A stretch of 64,000 nt of DNA from Aaosphaeria pasadenensis (GCA_022813625.1 JAKLMB010000017.1:186001-250000); one strand, 5' to 3'; positions 1 through 13,429 are shown, numbered from the stretch's first letter. Numbers and translations: made by a program. Notes: generated from the letters alone by a model not told the origin.

Positions 1-948
1 TGAAGATACCCATGCCCTTGCGCTAAACTGACTGGAACATCTTGATCACTGTAGGTCTGCACTAACTTGAAACCACTTGTAGGATTTCCAGCCTGAAACA
101 GCAGATCTAGTATGAACAGGTAGACACGTGCACCCACCAAGCTTTTGAGTAATCACCGCGCACTGATCAAGGGGTATGGATTAGCGGGCTAGTTCGGGGA
201 AAGTGAGGACAGGGAACGGCGAGGTTTGTTCAATTCTGAATGGAGACTTCGAAGCAGGCGAGAGCTTAACCAATAGGGAAACCTATTGACTGTCATGGTA
301 CGAATTCCTTCCCTACAAACGAATCTTGAATTCGCATTGTCGCGATTAGGTATCAATGTGACGGCGCGCCTGAGATGCACCAGCCTCAATGTCTTGCATA
401 TTGCCTTGCCCTATTCGAATCACACGCGAGCAAGTATAATCTGCTGAAGGTGTACTCATTAAACTTTCCGTGACATTGGGATTGTAAGGTTTAAAATTAG
501 GCACTGTTGATTTTGTACTTTTTATTTCGGACAATCGCACACTATATCATAACAAACGCCCGTTAGGCAATGATTACAAAAAGCTCGCTCTGTACATACA
601 TAGATCTACAAAGAAAATGGCGCACTATGATCCGAACCAAAGGGCAAGATAAGATGAAACGACTGCTCGCTAAAGAGATTCGGCGAAGCCCGAGCCCCTG
701 TCAAAATTCTTTGCCTGTTTACAAGTACAAGTACAGTCATCTGAATCGGGTTTAGGTACCAACATATGCCCATGATGTAATTATGTATTGCATACATAGT
801 AGTGTTGCTTCCCAAATGATGGAACCAACAGAAAATCAGATAGCCCAGTCGCTACCAACCTCGGTAGGACGTGCGCCCTGGTAATGAAACGTGCCTATAT
901 ACCAAAGAAGGATTCCAATGCTCGAGATTCAATAGTCTTGCACGATTT

Positions 949-1239
949 TTAGAGTGCTCGAGCCATACGTACGGTCGGAATAACCGTTGAGCTTTGTCGT
1001 GGGAAAAATCCAAGTCGAAAACCACTTCCAGGGTCGTAACACTTTACCAGCGGAAATTTGACTTGATCAGAATTGTCCTCGCCCAGCTTGCGGATGCAAA
1101 ACTTTTCAATGTTTACTTCTGTCTCACAACGGAAGGTTACAATACGCGTGGTGCGAGGACCCTTTGGCGGACCGTTACTGTTTAGGAATATGTACCACTT
1201 CGGCGAGTCTTTCCAGCTCTTTGGGTCCCGCAACATCAA
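949..1239 (-). other. Possible 3' exon of an unrecognised gene
   Basis: An open frame of about 97 codons on the minus strand ends at 949. A CCTTCAG acceptor-like site lies just upstream at about 1240, and a GTATGC donor-like site near 1280 would define an intron of about 40 bp. I could not trace an ATG through the upstream sequence, so no complete gene can be modelled. No family was recognised. Confidence 0.2.
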
Positions 1240-1820
1240 GGCCTGAAGGCACCGATGAAATTATTGGACAGTAGCATACCTTGTTGCGAAGCGGCGAAGC
1301 AGAGCAAAGTATTGTTATTCCCGAGGTTTCCTTCGTTATGAATCGTCCATGATCTTTTACTTGTTGCGCAGTATTACTGCTCAGCAGTGAGCTTCACCGC
1401 CCTCATCGTCCCTCATACGCAGTCTCAGGTGCTCCAAGATATGCTGTACGACTGTGGCTTTCTGACCTCAGAGCGGATGCAGGCTCAATCTCAGGGTAAA
1501 GCTTATCCTACTGCGCTGACAGTAAACATCTCGGAGTTCAGGGTCCTCTTCCAGCTGCAGGGTCTTCCCGCGGCTTTTTCGCGGGGGGATTGCAGTATTT
1601 CATGATTCCCATATCTTGAATCTATTAACGTTTTATTATTCTGGGAAGTAAGTCGCGATCGACGTCAGCGCCATTGGATCTACGATGTAAGCTGATGCCT
1701 TTACGATAGGGCGCAGGCTTTTGGTTATGGACATAGATCGGCACCTCCGCAGATCAGAGCCGCTTCGGTTAGTCCTTTACTCAGCGCATTACGCGGTCGC
1801 AACCTACAAGATGGTGGAGT

Positions 1821-2350
1821 TCACACCATATAATCTGCTCCTGGTGAACTTGGTGGTGGACTTTCTGTGGTAATCCGGGGCTTAGTGTTCGATGGATAAC
1901 GGCGTCCTTGAAGGAACGAACCCATGCCAGTAAGTCTGCCTTCCTGCAATGGACTTGGTAGTTTGCCTTGCGGAGAACAACATGTGTTACGCGATATATC
2001 CTTGATTTTTCGTTTGCTATTATGTCCTATCGGATTGCCTAATCTTTTACGCAGGCCGTAGATCTTTAGCACTACTTCTGAAACATATCTCACATTGTCT
2101 TCAGGGTCAATGATGGTTTGCGCCATCTAAAATTAGGCACAGCGATAGATAGATCGACACTATGTACTCCTAAGTACAGTATTGATCTCGCACCATTCAT
2201 ATTAATCAATGATTGACCCCAGTCACGATATGTGTGGTCACTTCTGATCCAAATTTTGGTGCCGAACCCCTCCTTCAAAGGTTTACTGAAGCCATCCCAG
2301 AGATTTTCAAGCATAATGCTAAAAGCACTCTCAAACACTCCATTTATCAT
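1821..2350 (-). other. Possible degenerate or unrecognised minus-strand gene
   Basis: Two overlapping open frames, 2350-2090 (ATG at 2350) and 2126-1821 (ATG at 2126), follow one another on the minus strand. A splice-like TTTTAG lies immediately before the second. A 41-bp intron at 2127-2167 would join them in phase, giving about 162 residues, but 41 bp is very short for an intron. The protein has no motif I recognise. It may be a relic of a longer gene, a small orphan gene, or chance. Confidence 0.22.
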
Positions 2351-3346
2351 CTGAAGCTCCCAGATTCATTGTTTGCATCACTTCATAGTCACTAAGTAGA
2401 TATCAACGTTGTATCTTAAAGGAAATTGTTACGAGTTGTCTATCAAGTGAGATCATCACTTCCAACGTTTCGCCTCAATCTAAACCAGGAGTTTGTTATC
2501 TTTGAGGCAGGCTCACGCAGTTTATAGTATTCATATACATCTCTATTATGAAATTGATATGATTAGAACACTATGACCAGAGAACGTGTAGACTCTTTAC
2601 GCGTGCTTAACTGTTTTCCCGTCGAACCCTAGTTGCATAGTGTCTGTGTCTGTTTCAACCTGTTGTAATCGAGGAAACAATCAGTGGTGATCAACTTCCT
2701 ATTCATGATAGACATATCCGGCCAGACCGGGGTATTAATCAATGGCCCCATTACTTTGACTCCTAGCACTACCTTATTATGTAAAACTGGGCCTTGACCG
2801 ACATTTCATCATAGACTTCTACTAGAAGACTTTTCAGTTCGTGTCACGGCTTACTAGGACTTTTAGTTCCATTCGTTATGCAGTAAATATCGTTACATAC
2901 ACTTCCCTTCCATAGCTCACTTTGTGCTTCAGTCTGTACGCGGCTGCAAGCATGCGTCAACAAGCTACACTGCAGCAAATGCATCATCAAATGATGGGAA
3001 TAAGACCTAATCTGACGCAATTGTTCCAATTACTTCCAATTCCAATGTTGTCACTCAATTTGTATCATTATTTACAGTAATCAGCGTCGGCGTTCGGAAT
3101 AGCTATTCCGACATAATACGGTAAGGCATCAGGGCACGGGCGTTCTCCACACAATTGAGTGCCGCATACGGAGTTTCCTACATTCCACTACTACATTCGC
3201 CAATGGATATCAAGAAGCACCGGTTTATATATTCTGCCTATCATCCATAACATATCTCTGCTATTTGTTTTGTCTCATATGCAACATATACTTCACACGC
3301 GCGATTCTGGATATCTTTGGAAGTCGATTGAAGAACGAACGTCGTC

Positions 3347-5078
3347 ATGGCCCACGATGATGACTCGGCATTGGACGCCGTAAACCCAGACAGTCGCACG
3401 CCATTGCTATCAAACGATCAGTACTATGGTAGCACTACAGATGCCTCCAAAGATTTAGAAGAGACGGGTGCCCTGCCGGATGAAAACCTTAGACGAGTAG
3501 CGGGCTCGCTCCCCTATTCCGCGTGGGCCATTGCGGTTGTTGAGCTTTGCGAGAGATTCTGTTTCTTTGGCATTCTTGCGCCCATGCAGAACTATGTTCA
3601 GAATAAGAGAGGCGACCCGTTGCGCCCTGGTGGCTTAGGTACGAGGAGACTCCTTCATGACTGAGTGAGCAGATGTGTCTAACACAGATGTAGGTTTTGG
3701 ACAGGCGCGTGCTACCATGGTTAATCAAGCATTCCTGATTTGGTGCTTCATATCGCCCATAATAGGAGCAGTAGCTGCAGACCAGTATCTGGGTAGAGTG
3801 AGGACCATTGTGTATTCTTCGATTGTTTACACATCTGGTCTCGTTGTTCTCGTGGGGTCGACACTGGATGTTGTCCATGAGGCAGGATTGTCGTTCGTTG
3901 GACTGCTCTTTGCCTTGTTTCTCATCGGAGGTGGGACGGGAGGGATCAAGGCGAACGTTAATACCTTACTTGCAGAGCAGTATACGGGTCCTGATGAGGA
4001 AATTCAAGTCACCGAGAGCGGAGAAAAAATTGTGGTAGACAAGGAACTTACGATCCAAAGGTATTCGAATATACACCCGTTCAGTATCCATTGCACTAAC
4101 AAACCCTATAGAATCTTCCTATTATTGTTCATGATCATCAACCTAGGATCGTTCTCTGTCCTAGCAACAACGACAATTGAACAAAAATACGGCTTTACCG
4201 CCGCATTTGCTCTACCAACCGCAGCCTGTGTCGTCGGATTCTTGATCATGTACGCGACCAAAAGCCGCTACGTAGAAACCCCACCGGACAATTCGATCCT
4301 CCTGAACGCCTTCCGCGTACTCTGGATAGCTCTACGCAACAAAGGAAACATCCAACACGCCAAATCGACCCATCGCCTCACCGACACCGCCTCACCCGCC
4401 TACCCCTGGACCGACACCTTCGTCGACGAACTCTCCCGCGCCGTAAAAGCCTGCCGCATCTTCCTCTTCTTCCCCCTCTACTGGGCCGCCGTATCCCAAG
4501 GCCTCACAAACATCGTCTCGCAGGGCGCGACCATGGAAACGCACGGCATCCCCAACGACATCATGCCCAACATCAACACCCTCGCCTCGCTCTTCATCAT
4601 CCCCCTCCTCGACCGCGTCGTGTTCCCGCTCCTCCGACGCCTCCACATCCCCATCGGCCACGTCGACCGCATCGTCGTCGGCTTCGCCTGCTGCGCAACC
4701 GCAATGCTCTACACAAGCTACCTCCAGTCCCGCATCTACGCCAGCCCGCCGTGCTTCGACCACCCGCGCGCGGACGACTGCCACGGCGGCAACGTGCCGA
4801 ACCGGATCTCGATTCTCTGGCAGATCCCGACGTATGTGATTGGCGCGCTGTCGGAGCCGTTTGCCGCGGTTGCGGGCATAGAGTATGCGTATGCGAAGGC
4901 GCCGAGATCGATGAAGTCGATTGTTATGGCGTTGAATCTATCGATGGTGTCGGTGGGTGCGCTGGTGGCAATGGGGTTGGCGCCGTTGACGAGCGATCCG
5001 AAGCTCGTGTGGTTGTATTTGACGGTTGGGGGTGGGTGCGTTGTTGCGGCTATAGGGGTGAGGATGGCGCCTTTGTGA
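3347..5078 (+). CDS. POT/PTR2-family proton-coupled di-/tripeptide transporter
   Basis: Encodes a 541-residue polytopic plasma-membrane protein that should import small peptides with protons. Three exons: 3347-3638, 3694-4060 and 4112-5078. The introns (55 and 51 bp) carry CTAAC branch points. The family signature E-x-x-E-R is visible near residue 67 (VELCERF), followed by the glycine-rich GGGTGGIKANVN loop and, late in the protein, the SMKSIVMAL motif typical of PTR2 proteins. The N-terminal 50 residues are hydrophilic and cytosolic. The C-terminus stops soon after the last membrane segment, so the tail is shorter than in yeast Ptr2. Intron 2 is a multiple of three without a stop, so retention would insert 17 residues. 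It is convergent with the acyltransferase downstream. Family certain; substrate range inferred. Confidence 0.93.
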
Positions 5079-6769
5079 GTGAGTGATTAAGGGGAGGGGG
5101 AGGGTCTTGGAATCAAGAAGATAGATGGAGTTAGATTTTACATATGAGAGCGTGCTTCGTAGATTATAGCTTAGAAAGATATACAAGGCATTTTAAAGAC
5201 TTCATCTAAGCCCCCGACTCTGAGAACCCTCCAAACTTATCATGACCTTCTTATATAAACTGCCCAAATCGAAGCCAACCAACACAAGCATGGCCACCGA
5301 ATCGAACAGTGTCCTAAGAGCCAAAGACACCGGATGCATGAACGAACATACTCGACCATTGATCCATCTTCTAGATCTCATCCCCACCTGAACTGACATC
5401 CCATCTTCGAACGAAACGAGCATTGCCCACCATTCGACATCTCTACCCTCGAATTCACAAAACCATTATACCCAGACAGAAACACCATTCACTATACACA
5501 TCTAATCCATCCCCTGGCCTCTCATACTGAAGTCCTGTTATGGCAACAAGCACCTCTCAATGCCTGTTCCCCAAAGGTCTCACAACATCCACTTACCCTT
5601 CATCTATTTGAGCATCCATCTTTATGACTTGTGAAATCTGCACCCCATAGAACCCTCGTTAATGCACGCGCATAAACGAATCAAGAAACAAGCATCTCAC
5701 GATCCCCGTAAACTCGCACGTACACCCGTCTTGTCCGGGATGTGTCTCCAACATACATCCTAGAGGAGAAAGAGGGAGGCAAGACAGACGACTCTTGACG
5801 TTGTGATACTTGGAGAGTAAGTGGTGTGACGGATACGTCGTAGAAGGATGAGTGGTTATAGGTTCGAGAGGAAGTGAGTTGGTTTGTTAGTTTTGGATTG
5901 TAATGGGGGAAGTGGAGGGAGTGTGGTGGAATGGATCTGAGGATTGTATCAACGTATGCTAGTCTGTTTAGTATGCTGGGTGTGTTATGTTTGGTGGGGT
6001 TATAGCATGGTCTTTTAGTCTGAAGTGTTTGAAGGCTTGATGGGTTACGGTGATCATGACAAGTGGAAAAGTAGGCAGGATGAATAGGGTACAACTGAAT
6101 GGTTATGGGATAGCAAGTCCTCAAAGCAAGAAGAAAGATAATATTCTTTGCGAAGCACGGGGTTTCAGACACAGAGATGTAATGTGATTGTGAATATATT
6201 ATTCGTTTGTGTATTTCATCTTTCTATACATGATTTGTGGCCTGAAATTTCGAATGTTCTTAATCATCGAATATTCCTGTTAACCAGAAAACGAAAAGGA
6301 AATAAAACGAGATGACGTGCCCATCCCATGTGTGACAAGATTAATCCTACACTTGCACACGTGAGAGGGGGTCATCCGCAAGGCCTATGTTACCAATCTA
6401 AGCAAACAACGTAGAAGGCTCTGTCAGGACCGCGCGATTTCCGAACCCAAATGTTTCGGGAAAGATCCGAAAAGGAGAAGCATATGTCGACGCCGTGCAA
6501 ATGCAAAATAGCAAAGCGGGTAATAATGAAAAGCCAAATGGTATCCCGAGCGAAAGCCAATTATATGTACCGCACTTTGGAGAAGAAAAAAGTGAGACGA
6601 GGTGATAAGAATGGTTGTTGAGGTCGTTTGGGCAATCCTGATTCCAGCCGGACCCATTTCTTTGAACAAAAGGAAAGATTTAAAACAAAAGAGCAATGTA
6701 GCGCAGGCAATGCAACGTGGTCGCAAACGATGGAAATGCTGTCGTGAAATCCCGTTTTTCTTCTCCGAA
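5079..6769. other. Convergent intergenic region
   Basis: Lies between the 3' ends of the peptide transporter and the acyltransferase. The longest open frame (6172-5681, minus) lacks an ATG start and has no recognisable domain. I see no RNA gene or mobile element; it probably holds the two 3' UTRs. Confidence 0.6.
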
Positions 6770-8364
6770 TTATGGCAGTTGCATCATGCGCTTCTCATCC
6801 TCGTCCTCGAACATGGTCTTCTCCAACCACACGGTCGCCCGTGCACACATCGAGTCCACGTAGGTCGTCCAGAGGTGTGCGACTGTGTAGGTGACGACGA
6901 AAAAGGCGGGGATGGCGATGGTGAAGGTGAGAGGTCCGCCGCGGGGAAGCCAGTGGAAGACATCCTCGCCCTTCTCGTTCTTCTCGACAATGAAAGGCTC
7001 TCCGGAGAAGCCATATACGAAGCGTGCGGCGACGACTCGAAGGATGGTTCCGTGGGTAAGGTAAACGGCGAAACTGTTGCGTCCGATCCACATGAAGAGT
7101 TTGTTGGAGAGAATGGCCTGAAGAGTGGGGGACAGCCAGATGCCGGTAACCATGAGCATCCAGCCCGCAGCAGTCCACCTTCTGGGCTGATCGTTCATTC
7201 CCTGTGGGAAGATATACTCGCCAATGTACGTCAGTTGGCGGGACCACTCAGCCCAATCTCCACGCTCTCCTGGGTATCCGGCAACGTACCATCCGAGGAT
7301 GATGCAGAAGGTTTGGACGAAGCGGCGAGTCTTGACCCAGCTGTTGACGACATCGCGGAATTTGGTATCGGATCCGATATCGCACAGCAAAATGCCGTAG
7401 ATGAACTGGCACTCGAAGGTCTCTGCGATTCGGATTAGTTTTGCAAGTTGGTACGTCTGGCACAGTAGAGGAATGCTTACCCTTGAATGGCTTGGGGACG
7501 GACCAGAACCACCAAAGCAGGACGGTGAGGGTGAAGATCCGGTAGCGGAACTTCATGAAGAGGGTCGCGAAAAGGGTGACGTAGATAAGGAAGGCGCCTT
7601 GAAGCAAGGGCAAAAGGGCCCACTGGTGATCATCGTAAGGGTTGTGTCCATTCGACCATTGCTGCTGAAAGGCTTGGAAGAATCTATAAATCTCCTCCGT
7701 GATGGTACCAACATCGGAGGGACTGGAAGAGCGCAGCCAGCGAGCGTCGCAGCGCTGAGAGACCTTGAAGCCGCCGATCTGAGCGAGGAACCAAGCCAAA
7801 AACATGGCGATGGTTGCGGGCATGATAAACCGCGGCGGGCGTCGGAATGCGGATTTTCCGAGGGTCGTCATAGCACCGGCCATGTTTCCGGATTTAAGCT
7901 GGCGGAGAGGTTTGAGGGCGCAAACATAGCCTGTTAGGAAGGCAAACATTGTGACTCCGATACGGCCCTGCCATGGCAAACGCAGGAATGGCAATTGGAG
8001 GAGTTGGGGATCTGCGGTTTCGCTATCGCGTGGAAACCAGAGACTGTAGTCCCAGGATCTGCAGAGATGGGTGACGACGACGAAGAACGAGGCGACACCA
8101 CGAACACCCTATGCAAGTTGAAAGAGAATGTTAGTATTGTGAAAATTGGGGGAGGCGAAAAACGAATAGCGTGCGTGGTATGCTTAAAAGAACAGAGCGC
8201 AAAGTAGGTGTGTGGCGGCATGGGGATAGGTGTGTAGTTGGGAAATGCTTCGGACTAACCTCTACCCACTGGACATTCTGCCTACGGTTGCCGCCAGAGC
8301 TGGCGCTCTCGACCGACGACAACAGCGACCTACGCAAAAGCGAGAGTTGCGGAATGGAAGGCAT
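6770..8364 (-). CDS. Acyltransferase-3 family integral membrane protein
   Basis: A 461-residue multi-pass membrane acyltransferase of the acyltransferase-3 family, enzymes that transfer acyl groups to sugars or small molecules. Exons on the minus strand: 8364-8260, 8108-7481 and 7422-6770; introns are 151 and 58 bp. The first membrane region shows the family hallmark GVRGVASFFVVVTHL (about residues 36-50), including the conserved Arg and His. It is followed by LPFLRLPWQGRIGVTMFAFLTGY, written here as family-typical text shortened to LPFLRL and FLTGY. The C-terminal half has further hydrophobic segments and ends with an acidic tail. Similar fungal proteins are often called hard-surface induced proteins, but no substrate can be inferred. 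The minus-strand leader is rich in CT/TTC. Confidence 0.85.
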
Positions 8365-11300
8365 ACATGCGACTTCTGGAGGAAAACCAAGGGAGGATAC
8401 GGGAAACGGGTCAGGTCGGTAGTTAACCGGATGGTCGATTACGTCGTGTTCGCTCAGTCACGAGAGGAAGTTTAGTTGGCAAGTTGGTCGATGGGTCGCT
8501 TCGTAGGTAGGTAGGCGGAATGGAGACCCAGGTAGGGGAGGAGACTGGGTATGGTCCGGAGTGTTGAGATGGATTGGATACGGGATGGGATGAGGAGGAG
8601 GGATGGGGAAGAAGAAGAAGAAGAAGATGAGGGAGAAGGAGTCGATGAACAAGAGAAGCAAAGAAAAGAAAACAAGAGCAAGTGATGTTTCTAAAAAGCT
8701 TTGGCAGATTCGCAGTTGAAATGTCCACAACCGTCGAGCAGCCATCATTATCTAGCACTACGACTACCACATCCACACACACCCACCCTCCGCCGAGCCT
8801 CGTCCCCCCCTCCTCCACTCCACTGTCCAGTGTCCCATTTGCAGGAATCAGGTCGCGTTCGCTGTGGGACTAGGGTGGTAGCAAGAAAAGCCTCCGTGCG
8901 AAGACGGATAGTCGGACGCTCCAGCATGGTCTCCTGGCTGATGGACATGGGGGTGTGATCTTGGCATCGGCAGCCAGGAGAGCCAGGGCGCCTCAAGTGG
9001 CTTTAGAGAGGAAAGATGTGTACGGAGTGTTATTGATGTTTGCGTATGTAGGTCCCCTCCTCGTACGGTGTTGGGTAATGGGTAGGGTAGGGTAGTTAGG
9101 TGTACGACAACTACTGTACTTAGGTCGAGGTAGGTAAGCGGGTTTGGGAAGGGAAGTGGGGATTGGATTGGAGTACACACGGGTTGGCGGTGCACCCCTT
9201 GGAACGGGCGGCAATGGAGGAAATGCCCTTTGATCAATTCACGAATAATGAAAGGGAGAAGGAAATATTAGAGAATACTAGCATTTTCAAAGGATCATGG
9301 TGGTGGCATTGCATGGTATACCGTTTGTCTCGCACTGCTTGAACACATACATACCTACATACGAGTTATTCCCCAGGAGAGAACGAGAACCCAGAATAGA
9401 CACAGAGAGAGAAAGCGAGTAAGAGAGAGCAGACGCACTAAACCAAAAGGGGGAACTGGAATGCCAAGGCTGAAAAGGATAAACTGGCCGCGTAATGTCT
9501 TGGAGACTCCTAGACCTTTTCATCCCAATATCCTACTCCTCGACTATCATCATCCATGTACCCACCCACTATTCATTTTCAATCCATTCGATCCATTAAC
9601 TATGTATTCAATCAATTCATTCAGTAATCAATCATTACCACGGCGTGCTGTTTCTAGAATGCACTGCACTGCAGCTTGCTGCTCGCCTAACACCCCACGG
9701 AAACATACCTGACTACTACCACTTACGCACAGTATCTACAACTCCGTACGCCGTATTCAACAAAGATCTAATCTTCTTGAAACGGCTGGATTCGCCACAG
9801 TTGACTCTGCCACAGGACTGTATCAGGTTGCACATCTCTTTCTTCGTCCTCGTCCTCGTCCTCGTCCTCTCTCTTACGGAGTGCTCTGTACTTTCTCTTT
9901 CTATGTCCTACTCGATCTTCTCCCATAGTCCGTCGTACCTACGTTAGGTTTCTATTACATCGTCCTGTTTGTTCAATTCCAATGCGCGAATCCATCATGA
10001 GACCCAGTCTTGACTCTTGAGACCGTCTTGGTCATCCAATCAACCACCCGAGACGAGAAGGACAGCCACACATCGGTGAGGCGCGGGATTCATGATGTGA
10101 CCGTAGTCGGCCTCTCCTGCTCCATTTTAATCACATTATTCACAACTCCTTAACGCAAATCACCCAATCAGTGGAGCCTACATTACCTGCCAAGAACTTT
10201 GAGGCTTGACTGCTCGGAAGCCGGCACACTCCAACCCTTGGGGCCAGGCATATGCCGTCATTGCGCGCGGCTGTCCTCCTTGATGGTCTTCCTTGAATGG
10301 TTCTCAACGCTGCTCCTGTGGCTATCAGGATTTCAGATAATTGTGATTTGGACATGGTTCAAATCCACTCATCCGTCCAACTGGTTATCCATCTCTATTT
10401 CACAGCACTTCTTAATTACACCGCCTTACGTCCGCCTTACTTCTTATCATCTTCACCACTCACCTGGTTCGTACGAGCTTGCGGAACTGCCCATCCAGGT
10501 GAGTTCGCGTCAGCGAGCAAGGAGCATATGCCAAGATCCTCGTGTCAATGGAGAACCCACAACGACCCTGCAACGATCGCTTAGTCAATAACGTAGACTT
10601 ACATGTAACTTACCTATTCAATATCGTCCTCACGCGAAACAGATCATACTTGTAGATGTGGTTTGGCAACGCACGCTGGCAGTAAATAGTATTTCCGGGA
10701 GGCAACATGCCACACGAAACATCCATTCACAGCATTGCCATTGGGCGCGACCTAAGAAAAATCTGAGCCAGATCTCTGGAACCCGACACATACCAAAGTG
10801 TCATTTGTTATGCCAGAGACGACGTGTGGCGCGTGAGAACATACTCGTACCATCCAATCGTACATACCATCCAACCGTGACCTAGCAGTGGGACGCCATA
10901 CAACTCGTACAACGCACAGAACGAATTGCAGGAGCAACATCAGCGTCCAGACATGGAAATGAAAAGACTTCCAGTCGTGTTCAGCGCTCTGCCGGTATGC
11001 TGGATGTCGCACGAGTGGGCGGTTGTCACAACGTTAGTAGTAGGAGAGTTATCCCATATCCCTATTTCGTCGACAGACAAAGTAATAATCGCTGTCTGCT
11101 TACCGACCTTATTCTGGCAATACAGATTTTCATTCGCTGTCCCCTGAGTCCTGCAGTACGCCATGGCTTTAGTGTCCCGTTTTGCCTGGAGATCCTGTTA
11201 CATCTTTACACATACAGCAGTTCTATTGCGTGGCTAATTTATTTCTGCAATCCTAATATCTTGTTCAATCTTCGAACGGCACGATGCCATTTCGTCTCTT

Positions 11301-11863
11301 GAGTCTTGATACATATCTTACCCGCTCATCCCATGTGTCCTGGGCATACGCCCCGCTGCGATTCGAGTCGTACATGCCATTGGCTCGCCTCTTGGGCCCG
11401 AAATCGTGTTCTTTCAACGCCCAGTCCCACTCGCCCTCTCGCATCATTATCGACTCCTGGGCACGCTTGATCCAATTTCGGTATGTCTCACGTAGGTGGC
11501 GTTGTGATTGTATACTCTACGGCCATTAGGTCCCAATTCAATATCCTCCTCCTAGTTACGGAGTACCACTGATGGCTCTATCGCATTTGGAGAATGGCAT
11601 ACACAGATGCACATGCCCAACTGGTTGATAATGCCTCAACAAGGGCCGGCGGAGACTCATCCCGCTGCGGGTAACCGCAAGCACTCTCATCGAAATGACC
11701 GATACAAACAACGACGTCATTGCTCATGAACATAGTACAGAACACTCAAATCGCTTTATTTTTTTCAGCCATCACTCATTCCTGTTCCCTGATTTTGTAC
11801 ATCTCTGCGGAGTACTATTGTATATTACTCCACTGCCACTAACTATTACTCTCCGCACTGGAA
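8365..11863. other. Long intergenic region with simple repeats
   Basis: About 3.5 kb between the acyltransferase start and the oxygenase 3' end. It contains a (GAA)6 run at 8608-8625 (CT-rich on the acyltransferase sense strand), an AC/CT-rich stretch around 8760-8830, a (TCGTCC)4 run at 9844-9867, and TACGGAGTA-type motifs at 9875 and 11557. Open frames here are short, low-complexity or lack ATG; no gene is supported. Confidence 0.6.
9844..9867. repeat. (TCGTCC)4 hexamer microsatellite
   Basis: Four exact tandem copies of TCGTCC in intergenic DNA, followed by a CT-rich stretch and a TACGGAGT motif at 9875. Confidence 0.9.
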
Positions 11864-13127
11864 CTAGTGGTTCTTCTCGACTATCTCCTTTGCGAACGTT
11901 GCAAAGTCCCGCTTCTCATCGACCAATTCCCAGAGGTTCGGCTGTGTGAACACTGCCAAGGTGTTGCGCGCCACTTTCCCACCAATTCCAGATCCTGCCC
12001 CACGGACGAAATGTGGCACTGCTTTGAACCTTCCCTTGGTGATCACCTCCAGCGCCTCACCTGTCTGGAATGCTAGGCAGTCCCGAGGAATGGCGACCTT
12101 TGTCACGGCGCCAGTGCGCGAGTGGATGTACAAGCCAGCCTTGGGGTCTGGGGACTTGTCGAGCTCTTGGAGAGGGGCGAACGAGCTGCCAATCTGTGGC
12201 GGGTGGGCGGCTTCATCCACAAACATGGCCGACGTCAAACCTGTGAGACACCCGTGATCGAGATGCGTAGCGCACCAGTCGTCTTCGCCTGCCACCCCAC
12301 CATTGCTGCTCGTATCTGTCCCCGGCGAGGGAAAGTAGTGGAGCAACCGAGCTTTGGTCGACACACTCGTCTTCACCACGTGTTCAAGATAGCCTTTCTT
12401 GTAATCGTCAATGTTGGCTTCGGCGTACTTGTCACAGGCTCGGGCAACCAAGCCGGCGATGTCGATGATCAGGCTACACAGCTCTCGGAATGTTGCTTCG
12501 AAGCCTGGGAGCAGCTCCTGTGACGGCCAGACATTAGGTGCCGTGTATTCCGAGAAGGATGGATATCTCGCTGCAACGGAATCCTGCGTCTCCTCAAAGC
12601 CAGATGCACAGTTCACGTAGTATGATCCTTTCAGAGTGTCGTATTGTCCATCCTTGAGCGTCTCCTTGCCGCAAGACCATCCTACCAGCCATTTCGATTC
12701 CGGCGATTCCAGCTTGGCTAGATTGCACAGATTAGATATCCCGTCTCCTAACCCTACTGATCATCTATGCATCTGACAGAGAGGCATAACAAGGCAGCAG
12801 AGGTGGCTGCGGGAGCAATGCACTTACAAAGTTCCTCTTCGGGCAAATTCCCAAGAGCTGAGGAGTACGACAGTAGCCTATGTCTCAGCTCATGGAATCT
12901 TGCAGGTAGGTCTTTGACGACGATGATTCCCAACGAAGAAGGCCCAAATGCCTCTTCTAGAAGGGTGAAATCTACATTCTCTATTGTGAAATGAATGATT
13001 AGACATTGATTCCATACTCCCATCTCATAATTACCGAATGCGAACGGCGCACAAACGTACCTTTGCGCAGGTCCTCTAACCCAACCGAGACCGCAGCCTG
13101 GTTCGTTGCAGCTGCAGCATTTGCCAT
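11864..13127 (-). CDS. 2-oxoglutarate/Fe(II)-dependent oxygenase (isopenicillin N synthase-like)
   Basis: A 357-residue soluble non-haem iron oxygenase. Exons: 13127-13061, 12980-12828 and 12717-11864; introns are 80 and 110 bp. The N-terminal part (SLGIIVVKDLP, then KLESPESKW and GWSCGKE) matches the N-terminal region of the isopenicillin N synthase-like superfamily. The catalytic jelly roll has the iron ligands H-x-D (THLDHG) and the distal His (VPHFV), plus an Arg in RNTLAVF that would hold the 2-oxoglutarate carboxylate. The triad is intact, so activity is likely; the substrate is unknown. Start chosen at MANAAAATNQ because it is the only upstream ATG that splices in frame. Divergent from the FRG1-like gene 302 bp away. 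Confidence 0.85.
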
Positions 13128-13429
13128 GATGATGTCAACAAATTCGCGGATCAAGATCGTATTTTCCCTTAGGAGAGAGATTGGACGTGGTTCTTCTTGC
13201 TTTTTGGAATCTTTTACGGCAATAACGCTCCCGCAGCGGAATTTATTGAATTCCTCCTAGTATGGCAAATGTGAAAACAACGCGTGAGTAAGATGCAACG
13301 ACCTGCCTAATGTGAACTTTCTGCCGCACTTTTCCGCCTCACCGTTCGGTCGCTCCCGACCTTTGCACCAGATTATTCCAGACTTTCCACCAACAGTAGC
13401 CAGCATCTATCGACGGAGAGAAAATAATC
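13128..13429. promoter_or_regulatory. Shared divergent promoter interval
   Basis: Only 302 bp separate the start codons of the oxygenase (minus) and the FRG1-like gene (plus), so their promoters must overlap. No specific operator was recognised. Confidence 0.6.

Larger units (their letters stand above)
1..3346. other. Gene-poor left flank, possible relic sequence
   Basis: No recognisable gene. The interval is fairly AT-rich with only short open frames. The two most protein-like stretches are on the minus strand, at 1821-2350 and 949-1239; both are listed separately. The final few hundred bases are presumably the promoter of the transporter that starts at 3347. Confidence 0.6.

Noticed and set aside
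5681..6172. 163-codon minus-strand frame in the convergent region
   Set aside because: Begins with GTG rather than ATG, has no domain and sits where two 3' UTRs are expected.
9070..9100. GGGTA-rich stretch resembling telomeric repeats
   Set aside because: The units are irregular and are not TTAGGG; only three partial copies in the middle of ordinary intergenic DNA.
10350..10372. GGTTCAAATCCA resembling a tRNA T-arm
   Set aside because: Only three stem pairs form and no other tRNA parts are present.
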